A stretch of DNA of 64,000 bases from JACVRW01 sp963811055 (GCA_963811055.1 CAWEPQ010000001.1:682001-746000), one strand, 5' to 3'. Positions 43,169 through 52,334 are shown, counted from the stretch's first letter. Numbers and translations: made by a program. The notes: generated by a model not told the origin, from the sequence alone.

Positions 43169-44412
43169 GAGTCGGGATCGTGGGGCTCGGCTACGTCGGT
43201 CTGCCGCTGGCCGTGGCCTTCTGCGAGGCGGGCCACGAGGTGACCGGCGTGGATGTGGAGCCAAGGGTGGTGGAGGCGCTCTCGCGCGGCGAGTCGCACG
43301 TCGAAGACGTGTCCGCGCACGCGCTCGCGGCGGTGGCCGACCGCTTCGAGGCCACCACCCGCTACGCGGACCTGGCCCAGGTGGAGGCGGTGATCGTGGC
43401 GGTGCCCACCCCGCTCACCCGGAACCGCGAGCCCGACCTGCAGCCGCTGATCGCCGCGGGCACCGCGCTGGCGGACGTGCTCCAGGAGGGCCAGCTGGTG
43501 GTGCTCGAGTCCACCACCTACCCGGGCACCACCCGAGAGCGCCTCGTGCCGATGCTGGAGGAGTCCGGCCTGGCCGCCGACCGGGACTTCTTCGTGGCGT
43601 TCTCCCCCGAGCGCGTGGACCCCGGTCGCACCGACCACACGCTGCGCACCACGCCCAAGGTCGTGGGCGCGCTCACGCCCGAGTCGCTCCAGAAGGCGGT
43701 GGAGCTCTACGAGCTCGTGTGCGACAACATCGTCACCGTCTCCACGCCGGAGGCCGCGGAGCTCACCAAGCTGCTGGAGAACGTCTTCCGGTCGGTCAAC
43801 ATCGCGCTCGTCAACGAGCTGGCGATCCTGTGCGATCGCATGGGCGTGGACATATGGGAGGTGGTGGACGCCGCGGCCACCAAGCCGTACGGGTTCATGT
43901 CCTTCAAGCCCGGCCCGGGCATGGGCGGCCACTGCCTGCCCGTGGACCCGTTCTACCTCGCATGGCGCGCACGCGAGTTCGACCAGCCCACCGAGTTCAT
44001 CGAGCTGGCCGGCGAGGTCAACCAGCGGATGCCGTACTTCTGCGTCGAGAAGATCGGCCGTGCCCTGAACGACCACTCGAAGCCCATCAACGGCTCGCGC
44101 ATCGCCGTGGTCGGGGTGTCCTACAAGGCCGGGGTGGGGGACGTGCGCGAGTCGCCCGGCCTCAAGATCATCCGGCTGCTCCGCGACCACGGCGGGGACG
44201 TGGTCTACAACGACGACTTCGTACCCGAGCTGATCGACTTCGGTCTGAGCTCCCAGCCGCTCGACGGTGCGCTCGACGGTGCCGACTGCGTGGTGATCGT
44301 GACCGCCCACCCGGGCCTCGACGTGGAGCACATCGTGTCCAGCGCTCCGCTGGTGGTGGACTTCCGCGGCGTCACGCGCGGCATCGAGGCTTCCAACCTC
44401 GTGCGTCTTTGA
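43165..44412 (+). CDS. wecC: UDP-N-acetyl-D-mannosamine dehydrogenase (nucleotide sugar dehydrogenase)
   Basis: A 415-residue UDP-sugar 6-dehydrogenase. It has GIVGLGYVGLPLAVAF for NAD, VAVPTPLTRNREPD, the STTYPGTT and ELTKLLENVFRSVNIALVNE regions, and the catalytic cysteine in GPGMGGHCLPVDP. VGVSYKAGVGDVRESP is in the C-terminal domain. Pairing with wecB supports UDP-ManNAc as substrate, giving UDP-ManNAcA for a surface polysaccharide. ATG 43165 overlaps wecB. Confidence 0.92.
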   Translation: MRVGIVGLGYVGLPLAVAFCEAGHEVTGVDVEPRVVEALSRGESHVEDVSAHALAAVADRFEATTRYADLAQVEAVIVAVPTPLTRNREPDLQPLIAAGTALADVLQEGQLVVLESTTYPGTTRERLVPMLEESGLAADRDFFVAFSPERVDPGRTDHTLRTTPKVVGALTPESLQKAVELYELVCDNIVTVSTPEAAELTKLLENVFRSVNIALVNELAILCDRMGVDIWEVVDAAATKPYGFMSFKPGPGMGGHCLPVDPFYLAWRAREFDQPTEFIELAGEVNQRMPYFCVEKIGRALNDHSKPINGSRIAVVGVSYKAGVGDVRESPGLKIIRLLRDHGGDVVYNDDFVPELIDFGLSSQPLDGALDGADCVVIVTAHPGLDVEHIVSSAPLVVDFRGVTRGIEASNLVRL

Positions 44413-45116
44413 CGGCTTCGCTGCGACCCTCGGACCGCGCTCCGGGCCTGCTTCTGGGAGAGGGCGTTGAGCTGCCCGACGACGTTGAGCTCGGGGCCAA
44501 CGTGGTGCTGCACGCCGGAACGAGGGTCGGCGCCGGTGCGCGCCTGCTGGACGCCAGCGTGGTGGGCAAGCCGCTCGCCCTCGGGAAGCACTCGCGCGCG
44601 TCGCGGGAGGCTCCGCCGCCGGCGGAGATCGGCCCGGGCGCGCTTGTGGGCACCGGCGCGGTGATCGTGGCCGGGGCCCGCGTGGGCGAGAACAGCGTGA
44701 TCGCCGACCAGGCACACGTGCGCGAGCGCGCGGAGATCGGTGCGGAGGCGATGGTCGGACGCGGGGTGGCCGTGGACAACGACGTGCGCATCGGCGCGCG
44801 GGTGCGGATCCAGTCGAACGCCTACATCACCGCCGGCTCCGTGATCGAGGACGACGTGTTCGTGGCCCCCGGGGTGGTGCTCACGAACGATCCGCGGGCC
44901 GGCCGCCGCCGGCCCGGTGAGGAGCTCGCGGGCGCGGTCCTCAGGCGCGCGTGCCGGATCGGAGCGGGCGCGGTGCTGCTGCCGGGGGTCGAGGTCGGCG
45001 AGGAGGCCTTCGTGGCGGCGGGCGCGGTGGTCACGCGCCACGTGGCTCCGCGCACCCTGGTGATGGGCGCCCCCGCGAAGGTCGTGCGCGAGGTGCCGGA
45101 GGAGGAGCTGCTCTGA
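44409..45116 (+). CDS. Left-handed beta-helix acyltransferase (WbpD/WlbB-like)
   Basis: A 235-residue hexapeptide-repeat protein. Repeats such as GANVVLHAGTRVGAGARL, GPGALVGTGAVIVAGARVGE and GDVRIGARVRIQSNAYIT-type turns build the beta-helix; AYITAGSVIEDDVFVAPGV and VTRHVAPRTLVMGAPAKVV complete it. It probably N-acetylates a UDP-amino-uronate made by the adjacent enzymes. TTG 44409 overlaps the wecC stop (TTGA). Confidence 0.85.
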   Translation: MTASLRPSDRAPGLLLGEGVELPDDVELGANVVLHAGTRVGAGARLLDASVVGKPLALGKHSRASREAPPPAEIGPGALVGTGAVIVAGARVGENSVIADQAHVRERAEIGAEAMVGRGVAVDNDVRIGARVRIQSNAYITAGSVIEDDVFVAPGVVLTNDPRAGRRRPGEELAGAVLRRACRIGAGAVLLPGVEVGEEAFVAAGAVVTRHVAPRTLVMGAPAKVVREVPEEELL

Positions 45117-45766
45117 GGCTCCGCACGCGGAGCGCACTCGCGCCGGAGCGCGGCACGCTCGCGCTGGGGGCGGTGGCGGCAGCGGCCGTGGCGGCCGTGG
45201 CGGTGGCGGAGATCGGCAGGGTCTGGCGACGTGGCTCGGCGCCCGCACCGAAGGAGTCCGAGAGCCTGCTGCTGGCCGCCGAGGAGGCGGTTGCCGAGAC
45301 CGCGCAGGTGGCCCGCGCGGGCTATCGCCAGGTGTCGACCCGCGAGAACGCGCTCTTCAACATGCTCGCGAGCTTCGCCACGACCTTCCTCGCGACTCGC
45401 TGGATCACCTACGCGCTCCGCGGCAGGCAGCACCTGGGGCCGTTCCGCAACCTACGCGTGGGCCGCCGGCACATCCACCACTTCGTGCCGGGGATCGTGC
45501 TGGCGTTCGCCTCCGGCGCGGGGGCGATCCTCACGCGCAGCGAGGAGCTTCAGCCCAAGCTCGCTGTGCCATTCGGGGTCGGGATGGGCCTCACGCTCGA
45601 TGAGTCGGCGCTGCTGCTCGAGCTGGACGACGTCTACTGGCGCCGCGAGGGCCTGCTGAGCGTGCAGATCACGCTGGCCCTGATCGCGCTGCTCTCGGCG
45701 CTGACGCTCGCGCTGCGCCTGCTACGGCGTGGCGAGCAGGTCGTACTGGAGCCCACCACCCCATAG
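45113..45766 (+). CDS. Membrane protein of unknown function
   Basis: A 217-residue protein with an N-terminal Ala/Val-rich helix after a basic start and a helical linker (SLLLAAEEAVAETAQ). Three further membrane helices lie in about 80-215, with a conserved-looking RVGRRHIHHFVPGIV motif and LTLDESALLLELDDVYW. I do not recognise the family. CTG 45113 is chosen: it overlaps the previous stop as CTGA and has GGAGGAGGAG 5 bases upstream. No ATG, GTG or TTG lies before the first helix. Confidence 0.65.
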   Translation: MRLRTRSALAPERGTLALGAVAAAAVAAVAVAEIGRVWRRGSAPAPKESESLLLAAEEAVAETAQVARAGYRQVSTRENALFNMLASFATTFLATRWITYALRGRQHLGPFRNLRVGRRHIHHFVPGIVLAFASGAGAILTRSEELQPKLAVPFGVGMGLTLDESALLLELDDVYWRREGLLSVQITLALIALLSALTLALRLLRRGEQVVLEPTTP

Positions 45767-45796
45767 AGGGCCGAGGGCGCTGCTTTCATAGGCGCC

Positions 45797-46423
45797 GTGG
45801 AGAGTGGATCTCAGCCGCCCGAGACGCCCAGGTGGCTCCCGCCGCAGCCGCCCGGACCGGAGCCACCACCGTTGCCGCGCCCCGAGGCGCCGGTGCCCTA
45901 CGGCGGCCCGGTGCCGCCCGGTGGCTGGCAGCAGTCGCCGGCGCCGGCCGGCTCGGAGGCCTGGGAGGGCCGGCCGCTGGCGAGCTGGTGGAGCCGCGTC
46001 GGCGCCGCACTCCTGGACTGGCTGATCATGTTCGTGCCACTCGCGATCCTGATCACGGTCCTGGTGGTGGTGGCGGTCGACGGCAGCGGGGCCGTGGCGA
46101 TCGTGGGCTGGTCGCTGGCGGTCGCGGCGTACCTCGCGGTGGTGGGCCTGTACGCGCCGCTCCTGATGGCCCGTGGCGGGAGTGTCAACGGCCAGACCTG
46201 GGGTAGGCAGATCGTCGGCATCCGGGTGATTCGCGACAAGGGCGGCGAGATGGACTTCGGCTACGCGTTTCTACGCGAGGTGGTCGTCAAGTGGCTGCTG
46301 TTCGGCGTGATCGGCGGCACCTTCCTCATTCCGACGCTCCTGGACTGGCTCTGGCCGCTCTGGGACGGCGAGAACCGCGCGCTCCACGACATGCTCGTGT
46401 CGTCGCACGTCGTGAGCGACTAG
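45797..46423 (+). CDS. RDD family membrane protein
   Basis: A 208-residue protein. Residues 1-55 are proline-rich and disordered. The RDD domain follows, with SWWSRVGAALLDWLIMF (the arginine and aspartate of the family), a second helix, then QTWGRQIVGIRVIRDKGGEM, and a last helix with WPLWDGENRALHDMLVSSHVV. RDD proteins are small membrane proteins, some implicated in ion exchange. GTG 45797 is used. It converges on purA with a 10-base gap. Confidence 0.83.
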   Translation: MESGSQPPETPRWLPPQPPGPEPPPLPRPEAPVPYGGPVPPGGWQQSPAPAGSEAWEGRPLASWWSRVGAALLDWLIMFVPLAILITVLVVVAVDGSGAVAIVGWSLAVAAYLAVVGLYAPLLMARGGSVNGQTWGRQIVGIRVIRDKGGEMDFGYAFLREVVVKWLLFGVIGGTFLIPTLLDWLWPLWDGENRALHDMLVSSHVVSD

Positions 46424-46433
46424 GAGCCGCGCG

Positions 46434-47741
46434 TCAGGCGGCGGCCGGCCGCACGCGCTCCGCGGCGCGCGTCCAGATCATCTCGTCGCGGGCCGGTCCC
46501 ACGCCGACCATCACGATCGGGATGCCGAGGAAGTCGCTGATGAAGTCGAGGTAGTCCTGCGCGTTGCGCGGGAGCTCGTCGATGGACCGGCAGCCCGAGA
46601 TGTCCTCCTGCCAGCCGGGCAGCTCGATCAGGTCGCCGCGCGCCTTGTGCAGGATCGACTGGTGGTAGGGGAACTCGTCGAAGGTGGCGCCCTCGGGGCC
46701 GAGGTAGCGGACCGCCACGTGCAGCGGGTCGAGCCCGGTGAGCACGTCGAGCTTGGTCACCACCAGGCCGGTGAAGCCGTTCACGCGGGTGGCGTAGCGG
46801 AGCGCCACCAGATCGAGCCACCCGGTGCGCCTGGCGCGGCCGGTGGTGGTGCCGAACTCGCCGCCCATCTCGCGGATCCGCTCCCCGAGGTGGTCGTCCA
46901 GCTCGGTGGGGAAGGGCCCGGCGCCCACGCGCGTGGCGTACGCCTTGGCTATTCCCCAGACGTCGTCGATCGAGCGCGGCCCGACGCCGGCGCCCACGCA
47001 CGCCGCCCCGGCCACGGGGTTGGACGAGGTCACGAACGGATAGGTGCCGTGGTCGATGTCGAGCATCGTGCCCTGCGCGCCCTCGAAGACCACCAGCTGG
47101 CCCCGGTCGAGCGTGCGCCAGGCGATCGGCGCGGTGTCCGCGATGTGCGGCTCCAGCCGGTGGCCGAGCTGCACGTAGTCCTCGGTCATCGTGTGGAGGT
47201 CGAGCTGCGGGTCCTTGGCGAACGGCCGCAGCATCAGGCGCTTGGGCTCGAGCGCCGCGTAGATCTTCTTGCGCAGGATCTTCTCGTCGAGCAAGTCCTG
47301 CATGCGGATGCCGAGCCGGGCCGCCTTGTCGGCGTAGCAGGGGCCGATGCCGCGCCGGGTGGTGCCGATCTGGAGTGACCCGAGCCGCGCCTCGCCCGCG
47401 TGGTCGAGGAGCTTGTGGTACGGCATGATCAGGTGGGCGTTGGCGGAGATGCGGAGCCCGCTGATGTCCACACCGCGGCGCTGCAGCTCCACGATCTCGT
47501 CCGTGAGCACGTGCGGGTCCACCACCACGCCGTTGCCGATCGCGCAGATCTTGCCCGGGTAGAGGATCCCCGACGGCACGAGGTGGAACTTGAAGACCTC
47601 CTCGCCACGCACGATGGTGTGACCGGCGTTGTTCCCGCCCTGGAAGCGGATCACCAAGTCGGCATGCTCGGCGATCAGGTCAACGACCTTCCCCTTGCCC
47701 TCGTCGCCCCACTGGGCGCCCACGATCACTAGACCTGGCAT
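46434..47741 (-). CDS. purA: Adenylosuccinate synthetase
   Basis: A 435-residue enzyme for the first committed step of AMP synthesis (IMP + aspartate + GTP). All motifs are present: the start VIVGAQWGDEGKGKVVD, FQGGNNAGHTIV, QIGTTRRGIGPCYADK, VFEGAQGTMLDIDHGTYPFVT and the KLDVLTGLDPLHV guanine site. Length matches the family. It is the last gene of the minus-strand replication block, 29 bases downstream of the loader gene. Confidence 0.96.
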   Translation of the reverse strand: MPGLVIVGAQWGDEGKGKVVDLIAEHADLVIRFQGGNNAGHTIVRGEEVFKFHLVPSGILYPGKICAIGNGVVVDPHVLTDEIVELQRRGVDISGLRISANAHLIMPYHKLLDHAGEARLGSLQIGTTRRGIGPCYADKAARLGIRMQDLLDEKILRKKIYAALEPKRLMLRPFAKDPQLDLHTMTEDYVQLGHRLEPHIADTAPIAWRTLDRGQLVVFEGAQGTMLDIDHGTYPFVTSSNPVAGAACVGAGVGPRSIDDVWGIAKAYATRVGAGPFPTELDDHLGERIREMGGEFGTTTGRARRTGWLDLVALRYATRVNGFTGLVVTKLDVLTGLDPLHVAVRYLGPEGATFDEFPYHQSILHKARGDLIELPGWQEDISGCRSIDELPRNAQDYLDFISDFLGIPIVMVGVGPARDEMIWTRAAERVRPAAA

Positions 47742-47769
47742 CGGCGTTCGAGTGTAGGGCGGTGGGGGG

Positions 47770-48654
47770 CTAGGCGCCCTGTCGCATACGCAGGTCGGAG
47801 CCCATCATCGGTACCGGCAGATCGCAGATCTCCACGAGCCGGCTGACGGTGCGCGACCCCACCTGCTGGCGCAGCCAGGTGAGCGGGTCCGCGTCGTTGG
47901 CGAGGTCGCTGGTGGCGAGCTGTCCGGCCACCCGCTCGAGGCGCGCCGCCACCACCTCGAGATCGTCCCGCCCGGCGCCGTTCTGGCGGCGACGGCGCAG
48001 CTCGCCGATCTCGGAGCGGAGCGTGGCCAGCGTCACGTCCTTGTAGGGGTCCGGAACGTTGCTGGTCACCACGATCGAGCGCTGGTCCTGCCAGCGCTCG
48101 TTGACGAGCGAGAACAGCTGCTCGAGCACCCAGTCGGTCTGGCGCTCGGCGCCCAGGTCGTCCAGCACCAGCAGGTCGACCTCGGACAGGCGCGTGAACA
48201 GCGCCATGTGCGAGTCCTGGGTGTCGTCCCCGAAGGTGTCGCGCATCTCGGCGAACAGCAGCGGCACCGAGTAGATGGCCACGGTGTGGCCGGCGTCGCG
48301 CGCGGCCTTGGCGATGAGCAGCGCGAGCGTGGTCTTGCCTGTACCGACGCTGCCGTGGAACCAGAGCCCACGACCCGCCTCGAGGTTCGCGTCGATCTCC
48401 GCCATGAATCGCCGCACGTGGCGCACAAGCGTGGGGTCGAGGTCGGGATGCCGGTCGATCGAGGCGGCCAGCATGCGCTTGGGGATGCCCCCGCGCAGCC
48501 ATCCCGAGATGCCGCGGTCGGCGCGCTCGCGGCAGCGGCAGGGCGTGGCCGTGTTGTTCTCCTCGTCGAGGAGCCAGCCGCCTCCGTCGCATTCGCCGAA
48601 GCGGCAGCGCGCCTCCTGCGGCGGGCTATCGGTGACGACCGGTCGCAGCGGCAA
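47770..48654 (-). CDS. DnaC/DnaI-like AAA+ ATPase (putative helicase loader)
   Basis: A 294-residue AAA+ protein. The N-terminal region has cysteines in CRFGEC and CRCRE that could bind zinc, as in DnaI or DnaC-like proteins. Walker A is GSVGTGKTTLALLIA, Walker B LLVLDDLGAER, sensor 1 VVTSN, and the arginine-bearing segment LATLRSEIGELRRRR. The C-terminal extension (about residues 225-294) has no known motif. It starts one base after the dnaB stop, a strong sign of function with DnaB. An IstB-like transposition ATPase is excluded by context. Confidence 0.82.
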   Translation of the reverse strand: MPLRPVVTDSPPQEARCRFGECDGGGWLLDEENNTATPCRCRERADRGISGWLRGGIPKRMLAASIDRHPDLDPTLVRHVRRFMAEIDANLEAGRGLWFHGSVGTGKTTLALLIAKAARDAGHTVAIYSVPLLFAEMRDTFGDDTQDSHMALFTRLSEVDLLVLDDLGAERQTDWVLEQLFSLVNERWQDQRSIVVTSNVPDPYKDVTLATLRSEIGELRRRRQNGAGRDDLEVVAARLERVAGQLATSDLANDADPLTWLRQQVGSRTVSRLVEICDLPVPMMGSDLRMRQGA

Positions 48655-48655
48655 T

Positions 48656-50053
48656 TCAGCCGGCCCCGTTCTGCGGGCCGCCCACGTCGCCCGAGCGATC
48701 GCGGAGCAGGGTCATGAAGCGCGGGTAGCGGGACTGGAAGCTGAGCGCCACCTGGCCGATCGGGCCGTTCCTGTGCTTGGCGATGATCACGTCGGCCTCC
48801 CCTGGGCGCTCCGATTCCTCCTTGAGGTAGTACTCCTCGCGGTAGACGAACATCACGAGGTCGGCGTCCTGCTCGAGCTGGCCGCTCTCGCGAAGGTCGG
48901 AGAGCATCGGCAGCGGCGGGTTGCGGCTCTCCACGGCACGCGAGAGCTGCGACACGGCGATCACCGGGATCTCGAGCTCGCGGGCGAGGATCTTGAGTCC
49001 CCGGCTGATCTGGCCCACCTGCTCCACGCGGCTGTCCGAGCGGCTGTCCGACCGGACCAGCTGGAGGTAGTCCACCACGAGCAGGCCGAGCCCGCTGCGG
49101 GCGGCGAGCCGGCGCGCCTTCGCGCGCATCTCGAGCACGCCGATGTCGCTCGAGTCGTCCAGGAAGATCGGGGCGCTGGCCAGCTTCTCGGTGGCGTTCA
49201 GGACCTTGGGCCAGCGGTCGCCGCGCACACGGCCCTTCCGCAGCTCGTCGCTCGAGACCTTGGCCTGCGAGGCGATGAAGCGGTGGGCGAGCTCCGTCTC
49301 CGACATCTCGAGCGAGAACAGCGCCACCGGCACGCCGTGGTCGATGGCCGCGTTCTCAGCGATGTTGGTGGCCAGGGTGCTCTTGCCCATCGAGGGACGC
49401 GCGGCCACTACGATCAGGTTGCCGGGCTGGAACCCGCCGGTGAGGCTGTCGAGGTCGGCGAAGCCGGACGGCACTCCGGTGAGGCCCACGTCCTTGCGCG
49501 ACAGCTCCTCGAGCTTGTCGATCTCCTCGTGGAGCACGGCCTCGATCGTGCGCATCTCGGCGCTGCCGCCGTCATGCCCGATCCGGAACAGCGCGGCCTC
49601 GGCGCGCTCGATCAGCTCGCGCGGCTCGCCGCGGTGGGCGAGCACCTCGCCCTGGATGTCGCGCGTCGCGTACAGAAGGCTGCGCAGGAGCGCGTGGTCG
49701 TGGACGATGCGCGCGTAGTGCATGACCGCGCCGACGGCCGGCACCACGGTGGGCAGGGAGTGCACGTACGCCTCGCCGCCCGCCTCCTCGAGCTGGCCCG
49801 CTCGCCGCAGGTCGTCGCAGACGGTGAGCGCGTCCACGGCCTCGGGCTCAGCCTTCTCCTTCAGGTGGATCATCGACCCGAAGATGAGCTGGTGGCGCGG
49901 CCGGTAGAAGTGGTCGGCCTTCAGGCCCACCTCGAGCAGCACGCCGTCGAGCGCCTGCTCGGTGAGCAGGATCGCTCCGAGGACCGAGGCCTCGGCCTCC
50001 TCGTTGTGCGGAGGGACGCTGCCTGCCGAGTCAGGCGGGGCGGCGACAGCCAC
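48656..50053 (-). CDS. dnaB: Replicative DNA helicase
   Basis: A 465-residue DnaB hexameric helicase. The N-terminal domain (VPPHNEEAEASVLGAILL onwards) is followed by the linker and a RecA-like ATPase with Walker A ARPSMGKSTLA, FSLEMSETELAHR, Walker B LLVVDYLQL and the segment VSQLSRAVESR. No intein is present. It lies 3 bases after rplI in the ribosomal-protein/replication block, a common arrangement in Gram-positive bacteria. Confidence 0.95.
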   Translation of the reverse strand: MAVAAPPDSAGSVPPHNEEAEASVLGAILLTEQALDGVLLEVGLKADHFYRPRHQLIFGSMIHLKEKAEPEAVDALTVCDDLRRAGQLEEAGGEAYVHSLPTVVPAVGAVMHYARIVHDHALLRSLLYATRDIQGEVLAHRGEPRELIERAEAALFRIGHDGGSAEMRTIEAVLHEEIDKLEELSRKDVGLTGVPSGFADLDSLTGGFQPGNLIVVAARPSMGKSTLATNIAENAAIDHGVPVALFSLEMSETELAHRFIASQAKVSSDELRKGRVRGDRWPKVLNATEKLASAPIFLDDSSDIGVLEMRAKARRLAARSGLGLLVVDYLQLVRSDSRSDSRVEQVGQISRGLKILARELEIPVIAVSQLSRAVESRNPPLPMLSDLRESGQLEQDADLVMFVYREEYYLKEESERPGEADVIIAKHRNGPIGQVALSFQSRYPRFMTLLRDRSGDVGGPQNGAG

Positions 50054-50056
50054 CGG

Positions 50057-50509
50057 TCATGCCTGCGGGGTGACGATCGTCTTGATGTCGGCGGTCACGC
50101 CGTCCACCACCTCGACGGTCACCATGTGGGTGCCGGTCGTCCGGATCGGCTCCGTGAGCAGAATCCGCCGCTTGTCCAGCCGCACCCCGCGCGCTTGCCG
50201 GACGGCGTCGGCGATCTCCTGGGAGGTCACCGAGCCGAACAGGCGCCCGTCATCGCCGGCCTGATGCGAGATCGTGAGGACGGTCTTGCGCAGCAGCGAT
50301 GCGGTCTCCTCCGCCTTGGCGGCGGCCTCCTCGGCGGCACGCTCCGCCGCCTCGATGCGCCGCTTGGACTCGGCGATGGAGGCCGGAGTGGCCACCTGGG
50401 CGAGCTTGCGCGGGACGAGGTAGTTCCGCAGATAGCCTGGCGATACGTCGATCACCGAGCCACGCTCACCGAGCGTGTCGACATCCTCCAGCAGAATGGC
50501 TTGAGCCAC
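50057..50509 (-). CDS. rplI: 50S ribosomal protein L9
   Basis: A 150-residue L9. The N-terminal rRNA-binding domain has AILLEDVDTLGERGSVIDVS and GYLRNYLVPRKLA, then the long connecting helix (about residues 40-75) and the C-terminal domain ending VDGVTADIKTIVTPQA. GTG 50509 is the family start; a longer frame upstream is antisense-free but not conserved. It lies 8 bases after rpsR. Confidence 0.94.
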   Translation of the reverse strand: MAQAILLEDVDTLGERGSVIDVSPGYLRNYLVPRKLAQVATPASIAESKRRIEAAERAAEEAAAKAEETASLLRKTVLTISHQAGDDGRLFGSVTSQEIADAVRQARGVRLDKRRILLTEPIRTTGTHMVTVEVVDGVTADIKTIVTPQA

Positions 50510-50517
50510 TGGACCGG

Positions 50518-50796
50518 CTACCGGTCGGAGACGTAGGGGAGCAGCCCGAGCTCCCTCGCGCGCTTGACCGCGCGGGCGAGCTGGGACTGGTGGCGCCGGC
50601 AGGCGCCGGTGACGCGCGAAGAACGAATCTTGCCCTTGTCGCTGATCGCGCGGCGGAGGGCTCCCACGTCCTTGTAGTCGACGATCTCGACCTTCTCCCG
50701 GCAGAACGGGCACGGCTTGAACCGTCCGCTACCGGGCGCTACCTTGCCGCGACCGCGCTTGCGGTCACGCGTGGGGGCTCCTCGTTGCTTCGCCAC
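50518..50796 (-). CDS. rpsR: 30S ribosomal protein S18
   Basis: A 92-residue S18 with a basic, Gly-rich N-terminus, FCREKVEIVDYKDVGALRR and the conserved RSSRVTGACRRHQSQLARAVKRAR core. The cysteines CPFC with the later cysteine in TGACRRH make this the zinc-binding (C+) form. It follows ssb by 32 bases. Confidence 0.95.
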   Translation of the reverse strand: MAKQRGAPTRDRKRGRGKVAPGSGRFKPCPFCREKVEIVDYKDVGALRRAISDKGKIRSSRVTGACRRHQSQLARAVKRARELGLLPYVSDR

Positions 50797-50828
50797 TGCT
50801 TCGCTCCTGCCTACCGGCTACGTCGGGA

Positions 50829-51287
50829 TCAAAACGGAATGTCGTCGTCCGTCGAGCCGCCCGCGGCCACCGGCGCCTGCTCGAAGTCCCCGGTATCCGC
50901 GGGAACGTCGCTCTGGGGCGTGAAGCGGCCGCCGTTCTCGCCACCCTCGCGGGATCCGAGAAACTGGACGGAATCGGCAATGATATCCACGGACTGGCGC
51001 TTGTTGCCTTCCTTGTCCGTCCACTCGCGCCACTCGAGGCGTCCGTCGACCGCAACAGGACGGCCCTTCGCGAGGTACTGGGCGCAGTTCTCGCCCTGCA
51101 TGCCCCAGACGGTGACGTCGAAGTAATTGGGCTTGTCGACCCACTCACCGGTCGAGTTGTCCTTGCGGCGGGTGTTGACCGCGACGCGCAGGCTGCACAC
51201 CGATGTGCCGCCTCCGGTGCTGCGGAGCTCGGGGTCGCGGGTGAGGTTCCCCGTGATTACGACCCGATTGATGTTGGTTGCTGCCAT
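50829..51287 (-). CDS. ssb: Single-stranded DNA-binding protein
   Basis: A 152-residue SSB with an OB fold (INRVVITGNLTRDPELRST, NYFDVTVWGMQGENCAQYL, VDGRLEWREWTDKEG), a short Gly-rich linker and the acidic tip DDDIPF used to recruit partner proteins. ATG 51287 has AAGGGAGC about 8 bases upstream. The 169 bases separating it from rpsF contain a small hairpin (51358-51377) and no gene. Confidence 0.95.
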   Translation of the reverse strand: MAATNINRVVITGNLTRDPELRSTGGGTSVCSLRVAVNTRRKDNSTGEWVDKPNYFDVTVWGMQGENCAQYLAKGRPVAVDGRLEWREWTDKEGNKRQSVDIIADSVQFLGSREGGENGGRFTPQSDVPADTGDFEQAPVAAGGSTDDDIPF

Positions 51288-51456
51288 GGGACTGCTCCCT
51301 TCCAAGTCTGTCCGGACGGCTCGATAGCTGTCGGGCGAGAGTACAAACGGGGGCGGCGGTCGCGGGCACCTGCGACCGGAAGTAACCAGAAAGTGCGGGG
51401 TGTTTGGCACAGCCGTCGCACTTGGTGCTCCGGCTTGTGAGAAGGAGGCGCCGTGG

Positions 51457-51861
51457 CTACTCGGGCGGCGGGGCGTCCGCCGCGGCGCGGGCGGCCACGC
51501 GGGTGTCGCTCTGGTCGCGCTCGTCGCGGCGCCGGGGGGACTGCTGGTCCGGAGGCGGCGGGGTGGGCTGGCCGGGCTTGACCTTGATGACGCGGAAGCG
51601 GAGCAGGCCGTCGAGGATGCGCAGCCGCGTGCCCAGGCGCTCGAGGAGCTCCCGCTCGCCCGTGAACTGGTAAAGCCGGTACTCGGCCTCGGGGCGGTGG
51701 TTGATCTCGAAGGTCATCCGCCGCTGGCCCCAGTCGTGCGAGCTGACGATCTCGCCGCCACCGGACTGGATGAGCGACTCCACCTCGGTGATCACGGCCT
51801 CGCGCCGCTCATCCGGAGCGGTGGGGTCGATCAGCAACATAAGGTCGTACATAGCGGCCAT
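51457..51861 (-). CDS. rpsF: 30S ribosomal protein S6
   Basis: About 134 residues: the S6 ferredoxin-like domain (MYDLMLLIDPTAPDERR, HDWGQRRMTFEINHRPEAEY, RLGTRLRILDGLLRFRVIKV) followed by a Pro/Arg/Asp-rich tail of about 35 residues. ATG 51861 is chosen; ATG 51852 and GTG 51873 are alternatives, none with a clear ribosome site. It heads the rpsF-ssb-rpsR-rplI-dnaB block. Confidence 0.92.
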   Translation of the reverse strand: MAAMYDLMLLIDPTAPDERREAVITEVESLIQSGGGEIVSSHDWGQRRMTFEINHRPEAEYRLYQFTGERELLERLGTRLRILDGLLRFRVIKVKPGQPTPPPPDQQSPRRRDERDQSDTRVAARAAADAPPPE

Positions 51862-51957
51862 CGAGCGGGCCACGATAGCGATATCGGGCTAGAGCGCGGG
51901 GCGAAACGCCAACTCGGCCGTCTTAACCGGCACGTGGACCGGCGGCGGGCAAGCGGT

Positions 51958-52311
51958 GTGCCGGCGCTGCTGCGCCGGCTGCGATGGGTCAACCTCGGAC
52001 GGCTGACCGCGCTGCTCGCCGCCGGCCTGCTGATCGCGTCGGGCGGGCGGAGCTGCCGCTCTGAGCCGGCCACCGGCGGGCTCGAGCGCTCCTGGCGCCC
52101 GTCCGTCCCGGACGCATCAACGCCGGCGAAGGCAGGGTCGGAGCGCCCGCCGCCGGTAAAACGCCGCCCGCGCAGAGTCGCGCGCCACCACGCGGAGCAC
52201 GCCGTCCGGGCGACCGCCCCGGAGCAGGCCTCGTCACGGCCGCTGCCCCAGCCGCCCGCACCGCCCCCGCAGCCCCTCCACGGGGAGTTCACACCGGACC
52301 CCGGTGGCTAG
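51958..52311 (+). CDS. Small proline-rich membrane-anchored protein
   Basis: A 117-residue protein of unknown function: a basic start, one membrane helix (about residues 14-31, LTALLAAGLLIASGG), a segment with a single cysteine, then a disordered tail rich in Pro, Arg and Ala and ending in Pro-Gln repeats. It diverges from rpsF and converges on otsA across a terminator hairpin. Codon use fits its neighbours, but low complexity makes the assignment modest. Confidence 0.45.
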   Translation: MPALLRRLRWVNLGRLTALLAAGLLIASGGRSCRSEPATGGLERSWRPSVPDASTPAKAGSERPPPVKRRPRRVARHHAEHAVRATAPEQASSRPLPQPPAPPPQPLHGEFTPDPGG

Positions 52312-52334
52312 ATCCGCCAGGAGGACATCGGTGC

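Noticed and set aside
51288..51456. A small gene in the ssb-rpsF gap
   Set aside because: No frame there has a start with a ribosome site and a plausible protein; only a short hairpin is seen.
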